This document shows positions 1 to 9,315 of a stretch of DNA of 64,000 nt, piece by piece. Position numbers and translations under genes: made by a program. Every line of letters begins with the position of its first letter. The first letter of the stretch is position 1. The stretch is from JBMOPD01 sp049323615 (GTDB taxonomy: Bacteria; Bacillota; Desulfotomaculia; Desulfotomaculales; Desulfocucumaceae), in NCBI GenBank assembly GCA_049323615.1, contig JBMOPD010000106.1, forward strand, positions 47,676 to 111,675, in the 5' to 3' direction. The notes beneath the pieces are model-generated. The model was not told where the DNA came from. It made no database searches and saw only the letters and a list, made by a program, of their open reading frames with translations.

Positions 1-3000
1 TGATGTGGGGAACCACTGGGCCGGCGAAACTATTGCCCAGTGCAAAACTTATCAACTGATGAGCGGATACCCGGGCAACCTTTTTATGCCGGACCGGAAC
101 CTGAGCAGGGCCGAGGCCCTGGCGGTGATTGGCCGCAGCCTGGGTTGGGACAAACAGCTGGGGAGCGTGTCCACTTCAGGGATAAAGTTTCAGGCGGATT
201 TATGGAGCGGCTTCAAGGGATACGTGGCCGTAGCCGCGGAAAAACAATTAATTAACAGGAATGCCATTCCCCTGATCAATTTCAATGACCCGGCTACCCG
301 TATGGAAATGGCCCTGTGGCTGGCCCAGGCGCTGAATCTTACGGGAAACGGAAACAATCTCAATTTCAACGATCTAAAAGATATCCCCGTTGCGTACAGA
401 AGCATGCTGGCCGGAGTTGTGGAGGCCGGAATCTTTAAAGGTATGCCCGGCAACCTGTTTGCTCCGTCCAGGTCCCTGACCAGGGCCGAGATGGCCACCA
501 TACTGGCGCGGCTGGTTGATGACGGCAAGCTCACCCCCCCGACCGGCCGGCAGGTGACCGGAACACTTAAAAATATCAGCTGGGCCCAGCAGAAGATCAC
601 CGTTGAACAGCCCTACGGCGCAAACACCTATGACCTTGCCAGCCCTTACATGGTCTTCCGCCAAGGCAGGAAGTCCGACCCCACCGACATTATGGCGGGG
701 GAAAATGTAAAAATTTCTCTCAATCAGTCCGGCAAGTGTGTTTTGATTGCCTACCAGGACGGATCACAGGCGTCCGGCGAGGGGACAAAATCATACACCG
801 GTACGGTGCTGTCATACAGCGACGGGCTACTAATCTTCAAGCCTGACACCGGGTCCAGTTTCGGCTTCACCCTTTCACCCGCGGCCGTGATAACGGTGTC
901 CGGCGCCAGCGCCACCACCGGGTCGGTGAAAGCCGGGGCCAGGGGGACCATTACCGTAAGCGGCGGCAAGGTTACCAGAATGGATCTCACCGGCGGAACT
1001 ACAGCCCCTACCTCTTCGGGGGACAGGGGATACGTGGTAAATAAATACTGGGATTATTTTACCGTCCGCCTCGGTTATGGCTGGGTGGAGGAAATACAGG
1101 CGGCCGGCGTGTCCTTTACCTTGAATAACTTCAATAGCAGCTACGGGGCGCTGAAGCGGGGAACGTACGTGGAACTGATAAGGTCCGGGTCTGCGGTAAG
1201 GACGGTGAATATACTGGACGGTGACCGCAAGGTGTTCGGCGAGGTGGAGCAGGTCAACTCCATGTCCATATCCATTGAAGATGAAGATGGCAAGTCTTTC
1301 AGCTACAACATCTACAGGAGTGCCAGGGTGCTGAACAGTGACGGCGACCATGTCGACATAGACGACCTCGAGGCGGGGGATGACGTGGAGATTACCCTGG
1401 ATGACAATGACCAGGTCAGGGAAATCAAGGCAAACGTGGATTCCGTCAATGACCTGGAGGGCAGGGTGGAAAGCATAAGCACTTCGGGCAGCAAGAGAAT
1501 AACCATCGAGGACAAAGACGGGGACAGCCACACCTACTACCTGGCGGACAGCGTAACGGTCCGGGAAGGGAGTTCCACGCGCAGCCTGGGCAGCGTTGAA
1601 GAAGATATGTGGGTGGAACTGACCCTGGACAACAATAACGATGTGACTTTAATCAAGATTGTGGGATATTCCGTGGTGGAGGGCGAAGTTACAGATATCC
1701 GCACCTCCGGCACCAAAAGGATTGATATTGAAGAGAGCGACGGCGATGAAGAGACCTACTACATTGATAATGATGTGACAGTAAAGGAAGGAAGCGCCGC
1801 CCGCACCCTGGACTACATTGACGAGGGCATGGAGGTGAGGCTGACCCTGGACGTCGACAGCCGCGTGACCAGGATTGAAATCATTGACGAGTCCACCGTG
1901 GAGGGTGAGGTCATTGATATAATAACTTCCGGGTCAGACCGGATACGCATCGAAAAAAGTAACGGAGATATAGAGACCTACTACCTGGATGACGATGTTA
2001 CGGTTAAAGAAGACGGGTCCAGCCGGGACCTGGACGACGTCGAGGAAGGCATGGAGGTCAGGCTGACCCTGGACAGCAGCGGGGACGTAACCAGGATTGA
2101 TATCCTGGACGAATCAGAAAGCTCCACCACGGACGTGGAAGGCGAGGTCACCCACATTCAGACCACCGGGAACAACAGGTTCATCGAAATTGAGGAAAGC
2201 GGCGGCGACGAAGAAATTTACGACCTTGCCGACAGCGTGACGGTCCGGGAAGGCAGTGAAACCCGCAGCCTGAATTATATAATCGACGGCATGCGCGTTG
2301 AACTGACCCTGAACAGCAGCGGCGATGTAACCAGGATTGATATCAACGAATCATCCGGCACGGACTATGTCGAGGGTGAAGTGACCGGCATCTGGACCTC
2401 GGGCACAGACCGGATCGAGGTTAGGGAAAGCGACGGGGATGAAAAAATCTATTACATCGACAATTATGTGACGGTGGAGGAAGACGGGAGAGACCGTGAT
2501 CTGGACGATGTGGAAGAAGGAATGTATGTCCGGCTGACCCTTGACGGCAACGAGGTTACCCACATCGAAATTTACGGAGAGGAAACCATAGAGGGCGTGG
2601 TCACCTACATCCGGACCACGGGCACCGAGCGGATCGAGATTGAGAAAAGCAACGGCGATGATGAGATCTATTACCTGGATGACGATGTACCGGTGCGTGA
2701 GGATGGAGATTCCCGGAACCTGGATGATATTAAAGAAGGCATGGAGGTCAGGCTGATCCTGGACAGGGATGACGAGGTTACCCTGATCGAAATCACCGGA
2801 GTGTCGTATGTCCGGGGTGAGGTCACCTACATCCGGACCACGGGCACCGAGCGGATCGAGATCGAGGACAGTGACGGCGATGATGAGATCTACTACATCG
2901 ATGACGATGTGGCGGTGTGGGAAGGCGGCTCCAGGCGGGACCTGGACGATGTGGAGGATGGTATGGATGTGAAGCTGACCCTCGACAGTGACGAAAGGGT

Positions 3001-3022
3001 AACGCGGATTGATATACTTTAA
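1..3022 (+). CDS. SLH-domain surface protein with beta-repeat array (5' end outside window)
   Basis: This is a cell-surface protein anchored through S-layer homology domains, which in this family bind secondary wall polymer. The frame is open from base 2 (Asp-Val-Gly-Asn-His-Trp) and aligns with residues after the signal peptide of the next gene, so the true start and signal peptide lie upstream; the GTG at 5 is not a real start. Three SLH domains fill about the first 175 residues. A spacer of beta-rich sequence follows, then seven clear and one weaker copy of a 72-78-residue repeat (consensus VEGEV-x-I-x-TSG, then YYL/YYI, DVTVREG, EGMEVRLTLD, VTRIDI) running to the C-terminus. The repeats are very acidic, with DGD or NGD turns that could bind Ca2+ (inference). 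No catalytic domain is visible. A paralog follows directly on the same strand. Confidence 0.88.
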   Translation, partial: DVGNHWAGETIAQCKTYQLMSGYPGNLFMPDRNLSRAEALAVIGRSLGWDKQLGSVSTSGIKFQADLWSGFKGYVAVAAEKQLINRNAIPLINFNDPATRMEMALWLAQALNLTGNGNNLNFNDLKDIPVAYRSMLAGVVEAGIFKGMPGNLFAPSRSLTRAEMATILARLVDDGKLTPPTGRQVTGTLKNISWAQQKITVEQPYGANTYDLASPYMVFRQGRKSDPTDIMAGENVKISLNQSGKCVLIAYQDGSQASGEGTKSYTGTVLSYSDGLLIFKPDTGSSFGFTLSPAAVITVSGASATTGSVKAGARGTITVSGGKVTRMDLTGGTTAPTSSGDRGYVVNKYWDYFTVRLGYGWVEEIQAAGVSFTLNNFNSSYGALKRGTYVELIRSGSAVRTVNILDGDRKVFGEVEQVNSMSISIEDEDGKSFSYNIYRSARVLNSDGDHVDIDDLEAGDDVEITLDDNDQVREIKANVDSVNDLEGRVESISTSGSKRITIEDKDGDSHTYYLADSVTVREGSSTRSLGSVEEDMWVELTLDNNNDVTLIKIVGYSVVEGEVTDIRTSGTKRIDIEESDGDEETYYIDNDVTVKEGSAARTLDYIDEGMEVRLTLDVDSRVTRIEIIDESTVEGEVIDIITSGSDRIRIEKSNGDIETYYLDDDVTVKEDGSSRDLDDVEEGMEVRLTLDSSGDVTRIDILDESESSTTDVEGEVTHIQTTGNNRFIEIEESGGDEEIYDLADSVTVREGSETRSLNYIIDGMRVELTLNSSGDVTRIDINESSGTDYVEGEVTGIWTSGTDRIEVRESDGDEKIYYIDNYVTVEEDGRDRDLDDVEEGMYVRLTLDGNEVTHIEIYGEETIEGVVTYIRTTGTERIEIEKSNGDDEIYYLDDDVPVREDGDSRNLDDIKEGMEVRLILDRDDEVTLIEITGVSYVRGEVTYIRTTGTERIEIEDSDGDDEIYYIDDDVAVWEGGSRRDLDDVEDGMDVKLTLDSDERVTRIDIL
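1456..3019 (+). repeat. Seven in-frame ~222-bp coding repeats
   Basis: These are tandem protein repeats of about 74 residues in the SLH protein. The last two units are also nearly the same at DNA level: 42 bp at 2599-2640 match 2821-2862 exactly, at an offset of 222 bp, which is one repeat. This suggests recent duplication or homogenisation within the array. Confidence 0.85.
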
Positions 3023-3060
3023 CTAACCTGAAAAAAGCTTATCCTGAAAAGCCTCAGGGT

Positions 3061-3094
3061 CAGAATACAGAATCCAGGAGCCAGAATCCAGAAT
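3061..3094. repeat. Degenerate AGAATCC heptamer repeats
   Basis: The gap between the two SLH genes (3023-3279) has no gene. It carries a run of AGAATAC/AGAATCC/AGGAGCC heptamers. A similar run is found at 36662-36684 upstream of rseP. Further on, at about 3143-3165, lies a CTCTGTG/CCTCTGTGG couplet. This is one of several flavours of short intergenic repeats in the window. Confidence 0.6.
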
Positions 3095-3279
3095 AAAAAC
3101 AACCAATTCTTAGCCGGAGTGTACGATGGGGGAGGGCTTTTCAGTTATTCTCTGTGTCCTCTGTGGCGAATAATGACCTTTATAGGCCTGGAAAAAAAGG
3201 ACATGGATGGTAGATGTCGTATATAGTATTACAACGGTTCCGGCCGGATCAAAATTGTCCAGGACCAAGGAGGGTCTTT

Positions 3280-6138
3280 ATGAGAAAAAAAATGTTTATT
3301 TGGCTGCTGGCTGCGCTGGTCTTTTTGACCCTCCCGTGTGGCCTGGCTGCCGCTGAAGGGCCTGTTGCCGAGTTCGTGGATGTGGGCAGCCACTGGGCTG
3401 CGAGAGATATTATGCAATGTAAAATTTTTAATCTGATGACCGGCTACCCGGGCAAGCTCTTCATGCCGGACCGGAGTTTGAGCAGGGCTGAAGCCCTGGT
3501 GGTAATCAGCCGCAGCCTGGGATGGAACAAACAGGTGAGCGGTATCTCAACGGCGGGAATAAGTTTCCCCCCGGACCTGTGGGAGTATTTCAGGGGTTAT
3601 GTTGCCCTGGCTGCCAATAAGCAGCTAATCAGCAGGAATGACATACCTGTCATTGAATTCAACAAACCTGCTACCCGTATGGAAATCGCGTTATGGCTGG
3701 CCAGGGCCTTGGAGCTTACCGGAAAAGGTGGCGATCTGGTTTTCACCGACCTGGGTCAGGTTCCTGCTGAGTACAGAGACATGCTGGCCGGAGTTGTGGA
3801 GGCCGGGATCATTAAAGGTCGGCCCGGCAATTTAATAGCTCCGTCCGAGCCTTTAACCAGGGCTGAGATGGCCGCCATCCTTGCCAGGCTGATTGATGGG
3901 GGAAGGATTATCCCGGCGTCCGGCAGCCAGGTGAGCGGAAAAATCACCCGGATAGACCGGGCTCAAAATACAATTGCCGTTGAGTCGCAGTCCGGCGCCG
4001 GCAGCTATGGTCTTGGCGGCTCTTATTTAGCCTACCGTGGCGGCAGGAAGTCGGATTTGAGTTCCTTTACAACGGGAGAGGAAGTCAAGCTCACCCTGGA
4101 TCAGGCCGGTCAATGCGTGCTGATTACAAGTTATGAAAAGTACAGCGCTGTGGCGGCCGGAAACAGGGGATACGTGGTAAACAGATACTGTGACTTTTTT
4201 ACTGTCCGCCTGGACAACGGTTCAGTGGAGGAGATTGGTAACGCCAACGTGTCGTTTTTCTTAAACGGGGTCAGCACCACCTATGGGTCATTGAAAAGAG
4301 GGTCATCCGTGGAACTGCTGAGATCCGGAACGGCCATTACGCAAGTACGCATTATGAGCGGAGCGCTTAAAGCCTTTGGCCGGGTAGAGAAAGTTACTGA
4401 CCGGTCCGTAACCATCGTGGATGAAGACGGCAGGGCTGCGCTTTATCTCATTGATAGAAGGGCTGAAGTGCTGGATATCAACGGCAACGATATTGAAATC
4501 GGCAAAATATACGCGGGCATGAATGTGGAGCTAACCCTTGATCAGGATGAAATTGTTCAGGAGATCAAGGTAGCTGAAGTTTCCGGAAACAAACTGGAGG
4601 GTACGGTAAAGGACATAAATACAGCAGGGGTTAACAGGATAATTGTTTCAGATAAAATTGGTAAAAGCTTCAGCTATTACCTGGCTGAGGGCGTTAAAGT
4701 CAGGCAGGCCGGCATGGCGCGCCAGCTGGCCGACGTCAAAAGGGGCATGGGCGTCGAAATCACCCTGGATAATGAGCAACGGGTTACGAGGATTGTTATC
4801 ATTAACCTGTCAGCGATTGAAGGTAAAATTGCCGATATCAGCACCTCGGGCACGGATAAAATAGTGATTACGGACAACAACGGCCAGTCCAGAACTTACT
4901 ACATTTTGGAGGGCGTTCAGGTCAGGGCGGGAAGCAGGACAATTAATCTGGACGACATCAATAATGGTATCGATGTCAGGTTGACGCTGGGTGACAATAA
5001 CTGGGTGACCGGTATAGAGATTGCTGACTTGTCAACCGTGTCGGGTGAGGTTGTCGATATAAAAACCTCCGGCACGAAGAGAATTGTGGTCAGGAACGAC
5101 AACGGACGGGAAGAGACCTATTACCTGAAGGAGGGCCTGGCGGTCCGGGAGGGGGGTAATACCCGCCCACTGGACAATGTGTCCAAAGGGATGCTCGTAA
5201 AGTTGGACCTGGGTGGCGCCGGTTATGCCACCGGTATTGACATTATCGGTTCGTACGCCGCAGCGGGAAAAGTTATCGATATTCAAAGCTCGGGAACAAA
5301 GAAGATAACAATAAAGGACAATAGCAGCCGGGCAAAAACCTTTTACCTGGCGGACGGCGTGACAGTCCGGGAAGGGTGTAGTGCGCGTTATTTGGATGAT
5401 GTAAAAAAAGACATGGATGTCAGGATCGCCCTGGACCAAAACAGCCGCGCAATCAGGATTGAAATCACCCGTTTGACAGCCGTCGAGGGTGAGGTCACCT
5501 TCATTCAAACCATAGGAACAGAAAAGATTGAGATCAAGAAAAACGATGGCCAAAAATGGGTTTATTACCTGGATAACAGTACCGTTGTCAGGGAAGGGGA
5601 AAGCACCGGCGGCCATGGCGATATTGTAAAAGGAATGCGGGTAAGGCTTACTTTGGATGGCCGCGGTAATGTAGCCGGGATTGACATCATCGGGTCGCAT
5701 ACCGTCAAGGGCAAGGTTACCTTGATGCAAACCTCCGGAACGGAAAAAATCGGCGTCAGGGGGATCAGTAACCAGGAGGAGATTTATTATTTGGATCACG
5801 GCGTAACGGTCAGGGAGGGGGGCATTACCCGCAAGCCGGACTACATCTATGAAGGCATGTTCGTCAAACTGACTCTGGATGATCGCGGTAAAGTAACCAG
5901 GGTTGACATTCTCGGATCTTATACTATCAGAGGTGAGGTCACCTTTATGCAAACCTCCGGAACGAAAAAAATCGGGATTAGGGGGAGCAACGGCCAGGAA
6001 AGGGCATACAATATCGATGACGCTGCAGTTATCAGGAAAGGCGGTTTCAGCCGTAACCTTAACGATATAGGGACGGGAATGGATGTAGAGTTGATGTTTA
6101 ACAGCGACGGTCAGGTCACATATATTGATATTTTTTAA
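3280..6138 (+). CDS. SLH-domain surface protein with beta-repeat array
   Basis: This is a secreted, wall-anchored protein of 952 residues and a paralog of the preceding gene. The start at ATG 3280 is preferred over an in-frame ATG at 3214: AAGGAGGG lies 5 nt before it, and the product then begins with a classic signal peptide (MRKKM, a hydrophobic core, then a LAAAEG-type cleavage region). Three SLH domains cover about residues 30-215. From about residue 370, eight repeats of ~74 residues reach the C-terminus, with TSGT-KI, YYL, VREG and MDVRLTLD landmarks. Unlike its neighbour, the repeats are near neutral: the DGD turns are replaced by NNGQ, SNGQ and similar. It is probably structural or adhesive; no enzyme domain is seen. 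Confidence 0.9.
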   Translation: MRKKMFIWLLAALVFLTLPCGLAAAEGPVAEFVDVGSHWAARDIMQCKIFNLMTGYPGKLFMPDRSLSRAEALVVISRSLGWNKQVSGISTAGISFPPDLWEYFRGYVALAANKQLISRNDIPVIEFNKPATRMEIALWLARALELTGKGGDLVFTDLGQVPAEYRDMLAGVVEAGIIKGRPGNLIAPSEPLTRAEMAAILARLIDGGRIIPASGSQVSGKITRIDRAQNTIAVESQSGAGSYGLGGSYLAYRGGRKSDLSSFTTGEEVKLTLDQAGQCVLITSYEKYSAVAAGNRGYVVNRYCDFFTVRLDNGSVEEIGNANVSFFLNGVSTTYGSLKRGSSVELLRSGTAITQVRIMSGALKAFGRVEKVTDRSVTIVDEDGRAALYLIDRRAEVLDINGNDIEIGKIYAGMNVELTLDQDEIVQEIKVAEVSGNKLEGTVKDINTAGVNRIIVSDKIGKSFSYYLAEGVKVRQAGMARQLADVKRGMGVEITLDNEQRVTRIVIINLSAIEGKIADISTSGTDKIVITDNNGQSRTYYILEGVQVRAGSRTINLDDINNGIDVRLTLGDNNWVTGIEIADLSTVSGEVVDIKTSGTKRIVVRNDNGREETYYLKEGLAVREGGNTRPLDNVSKGMLVKLDLGGAGYATGIDIIGSYAAAGKVIDIQSSGTKKITIKDNSSRAKTFYLADGVTVREGCSARYLDDVKKDMDVRIALDQNSRAIRIEITRLTAVEGEVTFIQTIGTEKIEIKKNDGQKWVYYLDNSTVVREGESTGGHGDIVKGMRVRLTLDGRGNVAGIDIIGSHTVKGKVTLMQTSGTEKIGVRGISNQEEIYYLDHGVTVREGGITRKPDYIYEGMFVKLTLDDRGKVTRVDILGSYTIRGEVTFMQTSGTKKIGIRGSNGQERAYNIDDAAVIRKGGFSRNLNDIGTGMDVELMFNSDGQVTYIDIF
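4591..6135 (+). repeat. Seven in-frame ~222-bp coding repeats (paralogous array)
   Basis: This array has the same repeat architecture as in the upstream SLH gene, but the DNA is more diverged between units and the acidic turn motifs are lost. Comparing the two arrays unit by unit would show whether they duplicated as a block. Confidence 0.8.
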
Positions 6139-6180
6139 CCAACTTTAGCAACAAACAAAATAATTCAGGGGAGTGTTCCC

Positions 6181-8232
6181 ATGCCCATACCCGATGGTGA
6201 ATTAGAAAACCTGGCCCGCCGGCAGTTTAACGGGGAAAACACTATCTTTGCCCTGGACATAGGCACCCGTACGGTGATCGGCATTGTGGTGGGAGTTGAG
6301 GGCGCCAGGTTTAAGATTCTGGCCCAGAGTATGACTGAGCATGAAAGCAGGGCTGTCTTTGACGGCCAGATCCATGACATATTCATGGTTACCCAGGCGG
6401 TAAAAAGGGTAAAGAACGACCTTGAAGAAAAACTCGGCTTTAAACTGAAGAAAGTGGCCATTGCCGCCGCCGGCAGGTCCCTGAGGACCAGGTTTGCCCA
6501 CATGGAGCAGGAAATCGGGGATGACATCGAAATCGACCAATTGATTTGCCGGGGCCTGGAAATTGACGCCGTTAAGGAGGCACACCGGCAGCTGCGGGAG
6601 GAAACCGGGGACGGCGGGGAAGAGGAATTTTACTGTGTCGGTTATACGGTGGTGAACTACTACCTGAACGGCTATACCATCACCAGCCTGATCGGTCATT
6701 CCGGAAAAAGAATTGGTGTCGACGTGCTGGCCACCTTTCTGCCCAATTCCGTGGTCAACAGCCTTTACGCCGTGCTGGGAAGGGTCAACCTGGAGTCCAT
6801 CAGCCTGACCCTTGAGCCCATAGCTGCATCCAGCGCCATTATCCCGGATTCATACAGGCTTTTAAACCTGGCCCTGGTGGATATCGGGGCGGGCACGTCG
6901 GACATCGCCATTACCAGGGACGGATCCATAGTGGCCTACGGGATGGTGCCGGTGGCCGGGGACGAAATCACCGAAGCCCTGGCCCAGGGCTGCCTGGCTG
7001 ATTTCAACACTGCGGAGACGATCAAAAGGGAGATAGTCAAGGGCGGCGACATAACCTTCCACGATATCATGGGCATCCAGAGAACCATTGGCTGTGCGGA
7101 AGCCCTGGAAATACTGGACCCGGTCCTGGAAAGCCTGAGCACCGGGATCACGGAAGAGATTTTAAAACTTAACGGAGATAAATCCGTAAAGTCTGTTTTC
7201 TGTGTCGGGGGCGGCGGCCAGGTTCCCACCCTGACCGACAAAATTGCTCAAAAACTGGGCCTTGCCCCCGACCGGGTGGGGCTTAGGGGAAGGAAATTCA
7301 TTCCCGACCTGCAGGCCGATGAACAGGAAATAAGCGGGCCCGAGGGGGTTACCGTGGTGGGTATAGCCAAGGTGGCCCTGGAAAGCGTGGGGCACAACTT
7401 TATTGTCCTGAACATTAATGGAAAGGACTACCGGCTCTTTCACTCCAGGGAACTGACGGTATTCGACGCCCTGGGCCTGATAGAGTACAACCTTGGTGAC
7501 CTGGTGGGTAAAAACGGGAAGGATCTCCGCTTTGTTCTGAACGGTGAGAGGAAGGTAATCTACGGGGGGCTTTGCAAGCCGGCCGAGGTGTTTATAAATG
7601 GGGAACCGGCCAGCCTGAAGGCCGAACTGAACGACGGAGACCGGGTGGTCATAGAAAGGGCCGTCAAAGGTCAGGATGCCCGGGCCTATATTAACGATTT
7701 CACCGGGGATTACCCGGTTGTCACCCTCCAAATCGGGGGGCGGGAAGAGAGTATTAAGCCGCTGTGTTTTATAAACGGAAAGCCGGCTTCCCCGGACCGG
7801 GAGATTACCGACGGAGACAGGGTTGAAATCAGGGCGATAAAAAATATAATGCAGCTGGCTGAATTTAAGGGTCTGGACCTTGATTGCCATGATGTTTTTG
7901 TCAATGGTAAAAAGGCATCGGGGGAATATACGCTTGCCGGTGGGGACAGTGTGGAATTTTGCGTGAAGGAAGTTCCGGAACCGGCCGATGGTAACCTGAT
8001 GGGTGTAGGGGACCCCGGTCCGCTGAAAAAAATTGAGGTCACCGTCAATGGCGAAAAGGTTGTACTGGACCATAAATCCGATTATATTTTCGTGGATATA
8101 TTTAAAAACATCGACATCGACCTGACCAGGCCGGCGTCCGGCGGGACGGTGAAGCTGAAGCTGAACGGCCGAAATGCCAGGTACACAGATCCTATCAATG
8201 ACGGCGACGTGATCGAGGTGGGCTGGGAGTGA
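6181..8232 (+). CDS. FtsA-like actin-fold ATPase with C-terminal beta-grasp-like modules
   Basis: The 683-residue protein has an FtsA-type core: phosphate-1 motif ALDIGTR at 24-30, an SHS2-like insertion around 80-190 (the GYTVVNYYLNGY and GHSGKRIGVDV region), phosphate-2 DIGAGTSD at 234-241 and an adenosine motif with GGGG at 343-346. FtsA is usually about 410-450 residues. Here an extra ~275 residues follow from about 407, made of several short units of the form INGKPAS ... DGDRVEI, which resemble ThiS/TGS beta-grasp modules. There is no obvious C-terminal membrane-targeting amphipathic helix. A GGGGAG ribosome site precedes ATG 6181. It follows the two SLH genes on the same strand, so a role at the cell surface or division site is possible. 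It is unlikely to be the main ftsA, which would sit beside ftsZ. Confidence 0.8.
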   Translation: MPIPDGELENLARRQFNGENTIFALDIGTRTVIGIVVGVEGARFKILAQSMTEHESRAVFDGQIHDIFMVTQAVKRVKNDLEEKLGFKLKKVAIAAAGRSLRTRFAHMEQEIGDDIEIDQLICRGLEIDAVKEAHRQLREETGDGGEEEFYCVGYTVVNYYLNGYTITSLIGHSGKRIGVDVLATFLPNSVVNSLYAVLGRVNLESISLTLEPIAASSAIIPDSYRLLNLALVDIGAGTSDIAITRDGSIVAYGMVPVAGDEITEALAQGCLADFNTAETIKREIVKGGDITFHDIMGIQRTIGCAEALEILDPVLESLSTGITEEILKLNGDKSVKSVFCVGGGGQVPTLTDKIAQKLGLAPDRVGLRGRKFIPDLQADEQEISGPEGVTVVGIAKVALESVGHNFIVLNINGKDYRLFHSRELTVFDALGLIEYNLGDLVGKNGKDLRFVLNGERKVIYGGLCKPAEVFINGEPASLKAELNDGDRVVIERAVKGQDARAYINDFTGDYPVVTLQIGGREESIKPLCFINGKPASPDREITDGDRVEIRAIKNIMQLAEFKGLDLDCHDVFVNGKKASGEYTLAGGDSVEFCVKEVPEPADGNLMGVGDPGPLKKIEVTVNGEKVVLDHKSDYIFVDIFKNIDIDLTRPASGGTVKLKLNGRNARYTDPINDGDVIEVGWE

Positions 8233-8280
8233 CCTAAAAAATGAGCGATTGGATTACCGGGCTGAATTTGAAAATAAAGC

Positions 8281-8327
8281 AGCCGGGAATTGGGGAGAAA
8301 TTTATTTCATTATCCCAAATCCCGGCT
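8281..8327. terminator. Bidirectional terminator between convergent genes
   Basis: A 14-bp stem with one mismatch (AGCCGGGAATTGGG against CCCAAATCCCGGCT) encloses an A/T-rich loop and is flanked by A/T-rich tails on both sides. It lies between the convergent ftsA-like and opuC genes. Confidence 0.7.
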
Positions 8328-8335
8328 TTAATTAC

Positions 8336-8367
8336 TCCTGTCTCCTGTATTCTGTCTCCTGTCTCCC
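8336..8367. repeat. Degenerate CTCCTGT tandem repeats
   Basis: This is a run of CTCCTGT/CTGTCTC units next to the bidirectional terminator. It is another flavour of the short tandem intergenic repeats found through the window. Confidence 0.55.
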
Positions 8368-8386
8368 TTAGCCCACAAATCTTACC

Positions 8387-9298
8387 CTAGCTGATAATAC
8401 CCTTTTTCTGTAAGAATTCCTTTACCACTTCCCCGGCTTCACGTTTTTTCTCGGCCACCTGGTAGTTCAGCTGCTGCATCTCGTCGTCACTGATCTTTCC
8501 GGCCAACAGGTTGAGGGTTTTTTCCAGGTCCGGGTACTTCTTCAAGGTATCCATCCGCACTACGGTAGTGCAGAAATAGGGCGGGAAAAACTTTTTGTCG
8601 TCATCAAGTATTTTCAACTTGTAAGTGATCAGTTCCCCGTCGGTGCTGAAGGCGTCGGTGACGTCTATTTTCTTTTGGGCGGTGGCCTGGTATTTCAGCG
8701 CCGTTTCAAAGGACTTGTGCTCTTTGAATTTCAGGCCGTAGGCTTTGATCATTCCGTCATACCCGTCAGGCCGGTTGAAGAATTCCTGTTCGGCACCGAA
8801 TACCATGTTTCCAGCCAGGGGAACCAGGTCCGACACCTTTTTAAGGTTGTGTTTTTCAGCCGTTTCCTGGCGCACGGCAACGGCATAGGTGTTGTTGAAG
8901 CCGTAGGGCTTCATCCACTTGATCTTGAATTTTTCGTTGTATTCCTTCTGCACGTAGTTATAAACCTTGTCCGGATCGGTTTCAACGGGCTGTTTTAATA
9001 TTGCCATCAGCCCGGTGCCGGTGTAGTCCGGGTACAGGTCCAGGTCGCCTTTTTTCAGGGCGTTGAAGCAAACCAGCGTGCCGCCCAGGTTAAGCTTCCG
9101 TTCCACCTGCAGGTCGGTTTTGGCTTCGATTAACTGGGCCAGCATTTCTCCCAGGATAATATTTTCATTGAAGTTTTTGGACCCGACCACAATTTTGCCC
9201 TTGCCCCCGGCAGTTCCGCCGCCCCCGGAACAACCCGCAAATAACAGCGCCATTGTCAACACCAAAGCTAAAAGTACAAAAAGGTTCTTTCTTCTCAC
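8387..9298 (-). CDS. opuCC: Glycine betaine/choline-type ABC transporter substrate-binding lipoprotein
   Basis: This is the extracellular solute-binding component of an osmoprotectant importer (OpuAC/OsmX family, 303 aa). The N-terminus is a lipoprotein signal peptide ending in LFAGC with the lipidated Cys at 23, followed by a Gly-rich linker and the hallmark GSKNFNEN at the start of the mature domain. PDYTGTG and later aromatic residues fit the quaternary-amine binding fold. The start is GTG at 9298, with AGGAGGT seven bases upstream. It is the last gene of a four-gene minus-strand operon, 17 bp after the second permease. Substrate among betaine, choline and carnitine cannot be read from sequence alone. 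Confidence 0.9.
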   Translation of the reverse strand: MRRKNLFVLLALVLTMALLFAGCSGGGGTAGGKGKIVVGSKNFNENIILGEMLAQLIEAKTDLQVERKLNLGGTLVCFNALKKGDLDLYPDYTGTGLMAILKQPVETDPDKVYNYVQKEYNEKFKIKWMKPYGFNNTYAVAVRQETAEKHNLKKVSDLVPLAGNMVFGAEQEFFNRPDGYDGMIKAYGLKFKEHKSFETALKYQATAQKKIDVTDAFSTDGELITYKLKILDDDKKFFPPYFCTTVVRMDTLKKYPDLEKTLNLLAGKISDDEMQQLNYQVAEKKREAGEVVKEFLQKKGIIS

Positions 9299-9315
9299 TT
9301 AACCTACCTCCTGTT

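Noticed and set aside
875..1531. Antisense open frame of 218 codons within the first SLH gene
   Set aside because: It is a mirror of the repeat-coding, GC-rich sequence; it lacks a ribosome site and any family feature.
5032..5952. Antisense open frame of 306 codons within the second SLH gene
   Set aside because: It arises from the regular codon pattern of the beta repeats and reads as repeat-like low-information sequence.
1456..6135. CRISPR-like or satellite array
   Set aside because: The repeats are ~222 bp, coding and in frame, with no spacer-repeat alternation.
7162..8073. Antisense open frame of 303 codons in the ftsA-like gene
   Set aside because: The sense strand encodes clear actin-fold motifs; the antisense frame has no recognisable domain.
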